DNA from: Thermus oshimai DSM 12092 | GTDB taxonomy: Bacteria > Deinococcota > Deinococci > Deinococcales > Thermaceae | DNA: 64,000 bases | Reading direction: 5' to 3' | Assembly: GCF_000373145.1 (NCBI RefSeq) | Contig: NZ_KB890620.1 | Coordinates: 62,001-126,000 of the forward strand | Part shown: positions 44,162 through 52,581 of the stretch, one piece after another | How the letters are laid out: every line of letters begins with the position of its first letter | Position numbering within the stretch: position 1 is the stretch's first letter | Program-made: the position numbers and the translations under genes | The notes under the pieces: generated by a model | What the model was told of the DNA's origin: nothing | The model's database searches: none | The model's input: only the letters and a program-made list of their open reading frames with translations

Positions 44162-46063
44162 ATGGAAGGCATCTGGTACCCCCGCGAGGCGGAGGCCACC
44201 CGGCTTTACCGCCTGATGCAGGCCCTGGGCTTTTCGGACTATGGGGCCTTCCACCGCTACAGCGTGGAGGAGCCCGAAGGGTTTTACCGGGCTCTCCTGG
44301 ACCACCTGGCCCTCCCGTGGCGGAGGCCCTATGAAAGGGCCATAGAGGGGGGCTTCCCCTTCCCCCGCTTCTTCACAGGGGGGGCCTTGAACCTCACGGA
44401 CTGGGCCCTCCGCCACCCGGAAGGGGCCCTGGCCCTGGTCCACGAGACGGAGGACGGGGCGGTGCGAAGCCTCACCTACGGGGAGCTGAAGGAAGAGGTG
44501 GCGAGGCGGGCCGGGGAGCTTAGGGCCTTCGGGGTGGAGCGGGGGGACCGGGTGGGGCTTTGGCTCCCCCTGAGCCTCGAGGCCGCCCTCTACCTCCTGG
44601 CCACGGCCCACCTGGGGGCCATCGCCATCCCCATCTTCTCGGGCTACGGGGCGGAGGCCGCCGCAGTGCGGCTTAAGGACGCGGAGGCCAAGCTCCTCAT
44701 CGTCCAGGACGGCTTCCTCCGCCGGGGGCGGAGGGTGGAACTCCTCGGCGAGGCCCGGAAGGCCCGGGCCCTTGCGGGCACGGAAAAGCTCCTCGTGGTG
44801 CAGAGGCTTGGCCTCCCCCTGGAGGAGGGAGAGGCCCCGGCGGGAAGCCAGGGGGAGGAGGTTTCCGGAAAGACCCTGGAGAGCATGGACCCCTTCATGC
44901 TCATCTACACCTCCGGCACCACCGGCCGCCCCAAGGGCACCGTGCACTACCACGCGGGCTTTCCCCTGAAGGCCGCCTTGGACCTGGCCCTCCTCTTTGA
45001 CCTCCGCCCGGGGGACCGGCTCTTCTGGTTCACCGACCTGGGCTGGATGATGGGCCCCTGGGCCATCCTGGGGGGGCTTGCCTTGGGGGCCACGGTGATC
45101 CTCTACGACGGGGCCCCCGACCACCCGGGGCCCGGGCGGCTCTGGCAGCTGGTGGAGGCCCACCGGGCCACCCACCTGGGCCTCTCCCCCACCCTGGTGC
45201 GGGCCCTCATCCCCTTTGGGGAAGAGCCCGTCAAGGCCCACGACCTCTCCTCCTTAAGGGTCCTGGGCTCCACGGGGGAGCCCTGGAACCTCGAGCCCTA
45301 CCTCTGGTTCTTCCGGGTGGTGGGGGAAGAGCGCCGCCCCATCGTGAACTACTCCGGGGGCACGGAGGTCTCCGGGGGCATCCTGGGGAACGTCCTCCTC
45401 CGCCCCATCAAGCCCATGGGCTTCAACGCCCCCGCCCCCGGCATCGAGGCCGCGGTCTTGGACGAGGGGGGAAGGCCCATCCGAAACCAGGTGGGGGAGC
45501 TCGCCGTCCTAAAGCCCTGGCCGGGGATGACCAAGGGCTTCTGGCGGGACGAGGAGCGCTACCTGAAAACCTACTTCGGCAAGATCCCCGGGGTCTGGGT
45601 CCACGGGGACTTCGCCCTTTTGGACGAGGAAGGGCACTTCTTCATCCTGGGCCGCTCCGACGACACCTTGAAGGTGGCGGGCAAGCGGGTAGGCCCCGCG
45701 GAGGTGGAGACCGCGGCCATGACCCACCCCGCCCTCCGGGAGTGCGCCGCCATCGGGGTGCCCCACCCGGTGAAGGGGGAGGCCATCCTCCTTTTCGCCG
45801 TCTTAAAGCCCGGCTTCCAGGCGAGCCCGGCCCTGGCGGAGGAGGTGGCGGAGGAGGTGGCGAAGGCCCTCGGGAAGCCCCTAAGGCCCGAAAGGGTCCT
45901 CTTCGTCCCCGACCTCCCCAAAACCCGGAACGCCAAGGTCATGCGCCGGGTGGTGCGGGCGGCCTACCTGGGCCAGGACCCGGGGGACCTCTCCGCCCTG
46001 GAAAACCCCGAGGCGGTGGAGGCCATCCGCCTAGCGGCCCAATCGGGGGAGGGGAAGCCTTAG
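44162..46063 (+). CDS. AMP-forming acyl-CoA synthetase with enlarged acyl pocket
   Basis: 633 residues, ACS-like. P-loop YTSGTTGRPKG, A5 motif NYSGGTEVSGG, A8 motif GRSDDTLKVAGKRVGP, and lysine motif KTRNAKVMRR. The tryptophan that caps the acetate pocket in Acs (WWQTE) is glycine here (SGGTE), as in synthetases for longer or hydroxylated acids such as archaeal 3-hydroxypropionyl- or 4-hydroxybutyryl-CoA synthetases. AAGGAG precedes the ATG; it is downstream of the kinase and probably co-transcribed. The 3' end overlaps murJ (convergent) by 33 nt. Confidence 0.9.
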   Translation: MEGIWYPREAEATRLYRLMQALGFSDYGAFHRYSVEEPEGFYRALLDHLALPWRRPYERAIEGGFPFPRFFTGGALNLTDWALRHPEGALALVHETEDGAVRSLTYGELKEEVARRAGELRAFGVERGDRVGLWLPLSLEAALYLLATAHLGAIAIPIFSGYGAEAAAVRLKDAEAKLLIVQDGFLRRGRRVELLGEARKARALAGTEKLLVVQRLGLPLEEGEAPAGSQGEEVSGKTLESMDPFMLIYTSGTTGRPKGTVHYHAGFPLKAALDLALLFDLRPGDRLFWFTDLGWMMGPWAILGGLALGATVILYDGAPDHPGPGRLWQLVEAHRATHLGLSPTLVRALIPFGEEPVKAHDLSSLRVLGSTGEPWNLEPYLWFFRVVGEERRPIVNYSGGTEVSGGILGNVLLRPIKPMGFNAPAPGIEAAVLDEGGRPIRNQVGELAVLKPWPGMTKGFWRDEERYLKTYFGKIPGVWVHGDFALLDEEGHFFILGRSDDTLKVAGKRVGPAEVETAAMTHPALRECAAIGVPHPVKGEAILLFAVLKPGFQASPALAEEVAEEVAKALGKPLRPERVLFVPDLPKTRNAKVMRRVVRAAYLGQDPGDLSALENPEAVEAIRLAAQSGEGKP

Positions 46064-47488
46064 GAGAAGGGCCCCGGCCCCAAAGAGGAGCCCCCCAAGC
46101 CCCCCGCCCAGGAGGAGGGGGAGGAGGGTGGCCCCTGGGGTAAGGGCGGGCACGACCCCTTGGAGAAGGAGGCCGGGAACGGCGGCGAGGAGGCTTAGGA
46201 GGAAAAGGCGCGGGAGAAGCCCCCCCACCCCAAGCCCCCCCACCCCCTCCCGGCGGAGGAGGAAGAGGTAGAGGAAAAGCCCCAGGTACCCGGCCAGGGC
46301 GGTGGAGAGGTTGAGGAGGAAAAGCCCCGCGTCCTTGAGGAGCCAGTAGCCCAGGGTGTTGCTGAGGAAGACGAGGGCGCTGGCCGCGACCGCCTCCCGC
46401 ACCCGCCCCAGGGCGTAAAGCCCCCGGAGAAGGAGGGTGTTCAGGCCCCAGGGGAGGAGGGCGAAGCCCAAGGCGGTGAGGACCTCGGCGCTGTAGCGGC
46501 GGTTTTCCGGGCTTAGGGGCCCGAAGAGGCCAAAGAGGAGGACCACCCCATAAGGGGCAAGGCCCACGGTGAGGCCGGAGAGCAGCCCCAAAAGGAGGCC
46601 CACCCGCGCCAAAGGGCCCCTTAGGAAGCGGGCGAGCTCCGCCCCCCGGAGGGTGCTCATGCGGGGGAAGAGGGCGATGGCGGGGGAGGTGGCGAAGAGG
46701 CCCAGGAACATCTGGAAGACCACCTCCGCGTTGTAGAAGCCGGTGACCGCGGCCTGGGGGTAGCGGGTGAGGATGTGGGTGAGGACCAGGTTCAAAAACT
46801 GGCGCAAGGAGGTGGTGAAGGCGAAGGGCCCGATGCGGAGGAGGGCCTCACCCAAGGCGGGGTGCCAGCGCCACTCGGGGAAGAAGCTCCGGAGGAAGGG
46901 AAGCTGGACCAGGGCCTGGAAAAGCCCCCCTAAGGCCACGGAAAGCCCTAGGGCCGTGGGGTCCCCCGGGAAAAGGGCCATGAGCAGGATGGCCGCCAGG
47001 TTGAAGGCGATGGGGCCCAGGGCGTAGGGCAAAAAGCGCTCCTCCGCCTGCAACAAGGCGGAAAAGAGGGCGGCCAGGGAGATGCCGAGGAGGAAGGGCA
47101 GGAGGAGGCGGACCAGGCGCACCGTTTCCTGGAAAAGGCCGGGCTCGCGGAGGTGGCTCTCCTGGGCCACCAGGAGGTCCACCAGGAAGGGCGCAAGGAG
47201 GTAGCCCAGCCCCAGCACGAAGAGGTTCACCCCCAAGAGGAAGGCATAGAAGCGGCGGGCGAAGGCCCGGGCCTCCTCCGGGGGGAGGCCTTTAAGGAGG
47301 GGGATGAGGGCGTTTTGCACCGCCCCTTCCGCAAGGAGCTCCCTTAAGAGGTTCGGCACCCGGTAGGCCACGTTGAAGGCGTCCTTAAGGGCATCGGGGT
47401 AGAGGGCATTGAAGACCGCCTGGCGCACCAGGCCCAGCACCCTCGAGGCCAGGGTGCCCCCCATGACCAGGAGGACCTTACGGAGCAT
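46031..47488 (-). CDS. murJ: Lipid II flippase MurJ (MviN family)
   Basis: 485 residues with about 12-14 transmembrane helices. The MOP-superfamily start LVMGGTLASRVLGLVRQAVFNALY and LPNLLRELLAEGAVQNALIPLL-like segments are diagnostic of MurJ. It moves the lipid-linked peptidoglycan precursor across the inner membrane. It starts inside the end of the nuclease gene (11-nt overlap), placing it at the tail of the sbcD-sbcC-nuclease unit. Confidence 0.92.
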   Translation of the reverse strand: MLRKVLLVMGGTLASRVLGLVRQAVFNALYPDALKDAFNVAYRVPNLLRELLAEGAVQNALIPLLKGLPPEEARAFARRFYAFLLGVNLFVLGLGYLLAPFLVDLLVAQESHLREPGLFQETVRLVRLLLPFLLGISLAALFSALLQAEERFLPYALGPIAFNLAAILLMALFPGDPTALGLSVALGGLFQALVQLPFLRSFFPEWRWHPALGEALLRIGPFAFTTSLRQFLNLVLTHILTRYPQAAVTGFYNAEVVFQMFLGLFATSPAIALFPRMSTLRGAELARFLRGPLARVGLLLGLLSGLTVGLAPYGVVLLFGLFGPLSPENRRYSAEVLTALGFALLPWGLNTLLLRGLYALGRVREAVAASALVFLSNTLGYWLLKDAGLFLLNLSTALAGYLGLFLYLFLLRREGVGGLGVGGLLPRLFLLSLLAAVPGLLLQGVVPALTPGATLLPLLLGGGLGGLLFGAGALLLRLPLPRLGR

Positions 47489-48533
47489 CCTTCTCCAGAA
47501 CCTCCTGGAAGGCCTCGAGGAAGTTCGCCTGGTTCACCACCGTGAGGCCGTGGAGGGCGGAGAGCTCCTTGGCCCGGGTCTTTTCCATGCCCAGGAGGAC
47601 CAAAAAGCTCTCCCGCCCGGAGAGGCCCAGGGTCTTCTTGAGGGCGGCGTACTTGGCGATGTGGGCCTGGAACTCCCCCGTCTTGGCCTCAAACCAGAAG
47701 AACCGCTCCCCCACCCGCACCAACACGTCCAGCTCCATGGCCTCGCCCCCCGGGAGGGTCACCTGGTAGCCCACGGCCACCTCGTGGGGCAGGTTCTTGG
47801 AGCGGAGGAACTTCTTGAGCTTTTCCGCCACGTAGCGCTCCAGCCAGCCCCCGGTGAGGAAGTTCTGCACCCAGCCTTCGGTGCTGGCCTTGGCCCGGAT
47901 GCGCCGCTCCTCGCTCTTGTAGTGGTAGCTGGTGAGGAGGGCGTACTGCTTGAGGAGGGTGCAGAACTGGGTGGAGTTGGCGATCTCCTCCTGGGAGGCC
48001 TCCGCCAGGGAAAGCTCAAACTGGCGCTTGGTGGAAAGGCTTTGCTTCAGGCGCTCGTAGAGCTTTTCCAGGCTGGGGTAGCGGTCCCCCAGGAAGAGGG
48101 CCAGGCGGGTGAGGACCTTTTCCTTTTCCTCCTCCTGGGCTTCCGGACGGCGCACCACCTGGATGCCCAGGCCCGAAAGCCACTCCTCCAGACTCCCGGG
48201 GCCCTTTTTGGGCTTTTCGGGGGGCCTTTTCTCCTCCAGAAAAGGCTCCCTAAGGAGGCGCCACATCTCCTGGGCCAGGGCGAAGAAGCGGGTCCTTACG
48301 GGGTCCTCGGGGGCCTCGAGGCCGGGGGGAACCACCCCCTGGCGCAAGGCCTCCAGGAGGTGGGCCTCCAAGGCCTCCTGCAAGGCGGCGCGGGCCGCCT
48401 CCAGGTGCTCGGCCTCCACCTTGAGGCCCAGCTCGGGGATCTCGCCCACGTAGCGGCCCGGACCCAGAAGGTCGTAGCGGGCCCGGGCTAGGGTGGCGGA
48501 GAGGTACCGGGTGAGAACGCCCACGGGCTCCAT
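47478..48533 (-). CDS. PD-(D/E)XK nuclease-like protein (DUF1887/Card1-like C-terminal domain)
   Basis: About 351 residues. The N-terminal 200 residues are helical and unassigned. The C-terminal domain has GGWLERYVAEKLKKFL, then MELDVLVRVGERFFWFEAKTG, a PD-(D/E)XK core with D269, E282 and K284, followed by a helix and a strand. This resembles the nuclease half of the DUF1887 (Card1/Can2) family, but I see no CARF domain. ATG 48533 is chosen; a GTG at 48563 overlapping the sbcC stop is possible. The position directly after sbcC suggests a role in DNA end processing or defence. Confidence 0.75.
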   Translation of the reverse strand: MEPVGVLTRYLSATLARARYDLLGPGRYVGEIPELGLKVEAEHLEAARAALQEALEAHLLEALRQGVVPPGLEAPEDPVRTRFFALAQEMWRLLREPFLEEKRPPEKPKKGPGSLEEWLSGLGIQVVRRPEAQEEEKEKVLTRLALFLGDRYPSLEKLYERLKQSLSTKRQFELSLAEASQEEIANSTQFCTLLKQYALLTSYHYKSEERRIRAKASTEGWVQNFLTGGWLERYVAEKLKKFLRSKNLPHEVAVGYQVTLPGGEAMELDVLVRVGERFFWFEAKTGEFQAHIAKYAALKKTLGLSGRESFLVLLGMEKTRAKELSALHGLTVVNQANFLEAFQEVLEKDAP

Positions 48534-48553
48534 GCTACAAGAGGACGGGGCCC

Positions 48554-51448
48554 TTAGGCCCACTCCACCCAGCTCCCCCTGGGGGTCTTGCGCACCTTTA
48601 GCCGGGCGGGAAGGCGCTCCGCCAGGGCCTCCACGTGGGTGACGATGCCCACCAGCCTGCCCCCCGTGGGCAGGGCCTCCAAGACCCCGGCCACCATCTC
48701 CAGGGTCTCCCCGTCCAGGGTGCCGAAGCCCTCATCCAGGAAAAAGGCCCCAAGCCGCCCCTTGGAGAGCTCCTCGGAAAGGGCCAGGGCCAGGGCCAGG
48801 CTCACCAAGAAGCTTTCCCCGCCCGAAAGGGTGCGCACCGGGCGCTCCACCTCCGCCCAGCGGTCCAGGACCAGGTAGTCGTCCCCATCGGCCAAAAGGC
48901 GGTAGCGGTCCCCGGAAAGGGCATGGAGGAGCTCGTTGGCCCGCGCGAGGAGGGCCTCCTGGCGCTGGCCCAGAAGGTAGGCGGGGAAGTTGTCCTCCTG
49001 GAGGTCCTGCGAAAGCTTGGCCCAAAGGTCCAGCTCCTGGACCAGGCGGGCCAGCCTGCCCTCCACCTCCCGGCGCCGCTTCAGGGCCTCCTCCAGGGCC
49101 TCAAGCCGCTCCTGCAACCGCCCCCCCTCCTGCACCAACGCCTCCCATCTCGCCCTCAGCCCATCCAGTTTTTTCCGGAGTTCCTCCACCCTTTTTACCG
49201 CTTCCTCCAGGGTGGGAAGGGGTTCGGAAGGGGAAAGGCGCGCCCGAAGCGCCCTCTCCGTCTCTTCCAGGCCCCTTCGCGCCTCCTCCAGGCCCCGCTC
49301 GTGCGCCCTAAGGCGGGCCTCGAGGGCGGCCCTTTCCTCCGGGGCAAGGACCTTGGCCTTGGCCTCCTCATAGGGCATGAGGCCCTGGGTGCGGGCCTCG
49401 GCCTCCTTCAGGGCCTTCTCCTGCTCCTCCTTGCGGGCGGAGAGGGCCTTGAAGTCGCCCTCGAGCTCCAAAAACTTCTGGGAAAGCTCCTGGAAGCGCC
49501 GCCCGGCCCACCTAAGCGCCTTAACCCTCCCCTCCAGGGCCTTCAGGTGGGCCTCCACCCCCTTCCCCCCCGTGGCCTCCTCCAGGTGGGCCCTAAGCCC
49601 GAGGGCCAGGTCGGCCCTTTCCCTCTTGAGGTGACGCTCCTCCTCCTCCAAGGCCCTAAGCCGGGCTCTAGGGTCCTGGACCCCACCTTGCCGGGCCTTT
49701 TCCTCCTCGCCTTCCAGCCTGGCGATCTCCCGTAGCAGCTTCTCTTCGTCTCGTAAAAGCGATCCGTAAAGTGTCCGGAGTTCCTGCAACTCCCTATCCT
49801 TCTCCGCAAGCCGCTCCTTCAACGCCTCGGGATCGCCGGGCCGGGGCTCGGCCTCGAGGGCCCTAAGCTCCTGATCGAGGCGGTCCTTTTCGGCCTCCTT
49901 GCGGGAGAGGAGGGCCGTGAGGGCTTTGATCTCTTCCTCGAGCGCCCGCTTGGCCTTGGGATCGAAGGCCCGCCCCTGGGGCACCTCGGGGAGGGCGTGA
50001 ACCACCCCCCCGCAAAGGGGGCAGGGCGCTCCCACCTGGAGGAGGTCCCGGTAGGCCAGCACCCCCTGCCTCCGTTCCTCCAAGCGCAGGGCCTCCAGGG
50101 CCCGTTCCTTCTCCTCTAGGCCTTCCCGTAGGCCAGAGATCTCCCCTTCCAAGGCCTTGAGGGCGTCCTTGAGCGTCCAGGCCAAAGCTGCCCGGTAGGC
50201 CCCCTGTAGCTCGTCGTAGAGCCTGCGGGCTTCTTTCCCCTTGGCCTCCACGGCCCGGCGCTCCTCCCCAAGCGCCAAAAGCTGGGCCCTTAGGTCCTCC
50301 AGACGATCCAGGAGGGCCGCCCAAGCCTGTAGGGCCGTCCGCTCCACCTGAATCTGGACCAGCCGTTCCAGAACCCCCTCCAGGGCCTCGGGGTCAAACC
50401 TCGGGGCCAAGGCGCCTTCGCTGGGACCCGCCCGCCGGAGGAGGGCTTCCAGCGCCTTCAGGCCCTGGGCCTCCTGCAGGGCGGTTTGCGCCTCCTCCAA
50501 GGCCTCCGGGTCAAAGCCCAAAAGGGCGCGCTCCTCCTCCAAACGGCCCCTTTCCCCTTCCAGCTTGGCGAGGCCCTCCAGGGTTTCCCTCAACGCCTTC
50601 TCCTTAGCCAGAAAGTCTTCCCAAAGAGGCAGGGCCTTGGCCGCCTCCTCTGACTTTTCCAGGCGGAGCCGGAGCTCGGCCATACGGGGGGCCTCGGCCT
50701 CCAGGGCCTTCAGGCGGGCCAGGAGGCGGTGGCGGTCTTCCAGAAGCGCAAGCAGGGCCTCCGCCCCCTTAAGGGCCTCCTCCACCGCCCCCACCTCCCC
50801 CTTGAGCCGGGAGGCCTCCCTCTGCACCCCCTCAAGCCCCGTTTGCAGCTCCGCCTGGAGCTCAGGGGTGGCCCACTCCAGGGCCTTGGCCTCCCCCTCC
50901 AGGGCCTCTTTCTCCAGGAGGAGGGCCTTTCGCCGCTCCTCGGCCTTGGCCCGGGCCTTCTTGAGCTTCTCCAGCTCAAAAAGCTGGAGGAGGAGCCCCC
51001 TCCTTTCCCGGGCCTCCCCCTTCAGGAAACGGTCAAACTCCCCCTGGGGGAGGAGGAGGGCCCGGGTGAACGCCGTGTAGTCCAGGCCCAAGAGGTCCTC
51101 TAGGGCCTCGTCCACCTGCCTGAGCCTTTCCAGGGGGATCAGCCTATCCCCCTCGTAGAGCCGGGCCTCGCTCCGCCGCCCCCGGGTGCGCTCCACCCGA
51201 TAGACCCGATCCCCCAGGGCGAAGGTGAGGGCCACCCAGGCCTCCTTGGCCGCGGGGTGTTTGAGGTCCACCCCCCGGTCCACGCGGGGGGCCTTGGCGT
51301 ACAGGGCGAAGGCCATGGCCTCCAAAAGGGTGGACTTTCCGCTTCCCGTGGGGCCGGTGATGGCGAAAAGCTCCACGTCGGAAAAGTCCACGGACTGCTC
51401 TTCCAGATAGGGGCCAAACCCCTTAAGCGTCAGGCGCAAGGGCCTCAC
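48554..51448 (-). CDS. sbcC: Exonuclease subunit SbcC (Rad50-like)
   Basis: A 964-residue ABC-type ATPase. N-terminal Walker A GPTGSGKSTLLEAMAFALYAK, a long Leu/Glu/Arg-rich coiled coil, the zinc hook CPLC near residue 472, and a C-terminal ABC signature TLSGGESFLVSLALALAL with Walker B FFLDEGFGTLD. With SbcD it opens hairpins and processes blocked DNA ends. The start is GTG 51448, 26 nt inside the end of sbcD. Confidence 0.97.
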   Translation of the reverse strand: MRPLRLTLKGFGPYLEEQSVDFSDVELFAITGPTGSGKSTLLEAMAFALYAKAPRVDRGVDLKHPAAKEAWVALTFALGDRVYRVERTRGRRSEARLYEGDRLIPLERLRQVDEALEDLLGLDYTAFTRALLLPQGEFDRFLKGEARERRGLLLQLFELEKLKKARAKAEERRKALLLEKEALEGEAKALEWATPELQAELQTGLEGVQREASRLKGEVGAVEEALKGAEALLALLEDRHRLLARLKALEAEAPRMAELRLRLEKSEEAAKALPLWEDFLAKEKALRETLEGLAKLEGERGRLEEERALLGFDPEALEEAQTALQEAQGLKALEALLRRAGPSEGALAPRFDPEALEGVLERLVQIQVERTALQAWAALLDRLEDLRAQLLALGEERRAVEAKGKEARRLYDELQGAYRAALAWTLKDALKALEGEISGLREGLEEKERALEALRLEERRQGVLAYRDLLQVGAPCPLCGGVVHALPEVPQGRAFDPKAKRALEEEIKALTALLSRKEAEKDRLDQELRALEAEPRPGDPEALKERLAEKDRELQELRTLYGSLLRDEEKLLREIARLEGEEEKARQGGVQDPRARLRALEEEERHLKRERADLALGLRAHLEEATGGKGVEAHLKALEGRVKALRWAGRRFQELSQKFLELEGDFKALSARKEEQEKALKEAEARTQGLMPYEEAKAKVLAPEERAALEARLRAHERGLEEARRGLEETERALRARLSPSEPLPTLEEAVKRVEELRKKLDGLRARWEALVQEGGRLQERLEALEEALKRRREVEGRLARLVQELDLWAKLSQDLQEDNFPAYLLGQRQEALLARANELLHALSGDRYRLLADGDDYLVLDRWAEVERPVRTLSGGESFLVSLALALALSEELSKGRLGAFFLDEGFGTLDGETLEMVAGVLEALPTGGRLVGIVTHVEALAERLPARLKVRKTPRGSWVEWA

Positions 51449-52544
51449 GGTCCACCTCCTCTAGCACCTCCCCAAAGCGGGCCAGAAGCCCCTCCTCCTC
51501 CCGGCCCTTGGCCTTGAGGTACGCCCGGTAGGCCTCCACCAGGGAAGGGGGGCCTTGGGTGGGGGCGGGAAGGGGCTCCTCGCCCCCAAAGTGCTGGACC
51601 TCCAAAAGCCCCGGCAGGGCCCGGAAAAGGCGCTCCTTCACCGGGGGGGAGAGCCGCCCCTCCACCACCACCTTGAGGTACCCCGGGAACCCCCGAAGCT
51701 CCTCCAGCCGCCCGTCCAGCTCCTCTGGGGCAAGCCGCAGGGTCCTTAAGGGCTTCCCCCAGCGCTCCCTTATGGGGTGGACCCGTGGGGGCCCCGAGGG
51801 GGGAAGCTCCACCAAAAGGGCCCCCCGCTCGGCGCCCTCCCCCTCCCCGAAGTCCAGCTGGACCAGGCTCCCCGGATACCAGGCCAGGGGGGCCTCCGAG
51901 GCCTGCTGCTGGCGGTGGATGTGCCCCAAGGCCAGGTAGCGGGCAGAAAGGGGCAGGGCGGAGGGGGGCACCGCGTAGCTCCCCGCAAGGTGGAAGAAGA
52001 ACTCTCCCCCTCCGGGCCTCGCCCCTTCCAAGGCGAAGTGGGCCAGGATCAGGGGGCTTTGGAGGTTATCCAGGATGCGCCGCATGGCCTCCGCGTAGCT
52101 CCGGTGGCGCTCCTCCTCTTCCTGGAAGACCCGCTTCACCAGGATCCGTTCGGAGACGAAGGGAAGGAGGGCGGCCCTAAGGCCCTTCACCTCCACCACC
52201 CCCCCTTCCTCCCGGAAGAGGGGCCGGCCCCGCACGGTGGCCCCCACCCCGGCGAAGAGAGGGCTTAGGGCCTCGAGGCGCTCCTTGGGGTCGTGGTTGC
52301 CGGCGATGACCAAAGCGGGCACCCCAAGCTCCCTGAGGCGCAGGAAGAACTCCACCGCGTGGGCCTCGGCCTCCGCGGAGGGTTGGGGCCGGTCAAAGAG
52401 GTCCCCCGAGACCAGCACCAAATCCACCCGCTCCTTCTTTACGATCTCCAGGAGGGCCTTTAGGGCCCCTGCGACCTCCGGGGTGCGGTCGATCCCCTTC
52501 AAGACCTTGCCCAGGTGCCAGTCCGCGGTGTGGAGGAGGCGCAT
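51423..52544 (-). CDS. sbcD: Exonuclease subunit SbcD (Mre11-like)
   Basis: A 373-residue calcineurin-like phosphoesterase. MRLLHTADWHLGK, SGDLFDRPQPS, GNHDPKERLEAL, and LALGHIHRQQ supply the two-manganese site. It forms the nuclease head with SbcC. The start is ATG 52544, because MRLLHTADWHLG is the universal N-terminus; the in-frame extension lies in the yibE/F gene. A TAAAAT -10 lies 7 nt upstream. Confidence 0.96.
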   Translation of the reverse strand: MRLLHTADWHLGKVLKGIDRTPEVAGALKALLEIVKKERVDLVLVSGDLFDRPQPSAEAEAHAVEFFLRLRELGVPALVIAGNHDPKERLEALSPLFAGVGATVRGRPLFREEGGVVEVKGLRAALLPFVSERILVKRVFQEEEERHRSYAEAMRRILDNLQSPLILAHFALEGARPGGGEFFFHLAGSYAVPPSALPLSARYLALGHIHRQQQASEAPLAWYPGSLVQLDFGEGEGAERGALLVELPPSGPPRVHPIRERWGKPLRTLRLAPEELDGRLEELRGFPGYLKVVVEGRLSPPVKERLFRALPGLLEVQHFGGEEPLPAPTQGPPSLVEAYRAYLKAKGREEEGLLARFGEVLEEVDREALAPDA

Positions 52545-52551
52545 GGGAGGG

Positions 52552-52581
52552 ATTTTAACCGCAAGCTTGCACCTAGTGCGG
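52552..52581 (-). promoter_or_regulatory. sbcD -10 element with upstream palindromes
   Basis: TAAAAT (52557-52552) ends 7 nt before the ATG. Just upstream are a perfect 10-bp palindrome GCAAGCTTGC (52561-52570) and CCGCA (52559-52563) facing TGCGG (52577-52581), a possible operator. Confidence 0.4.
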
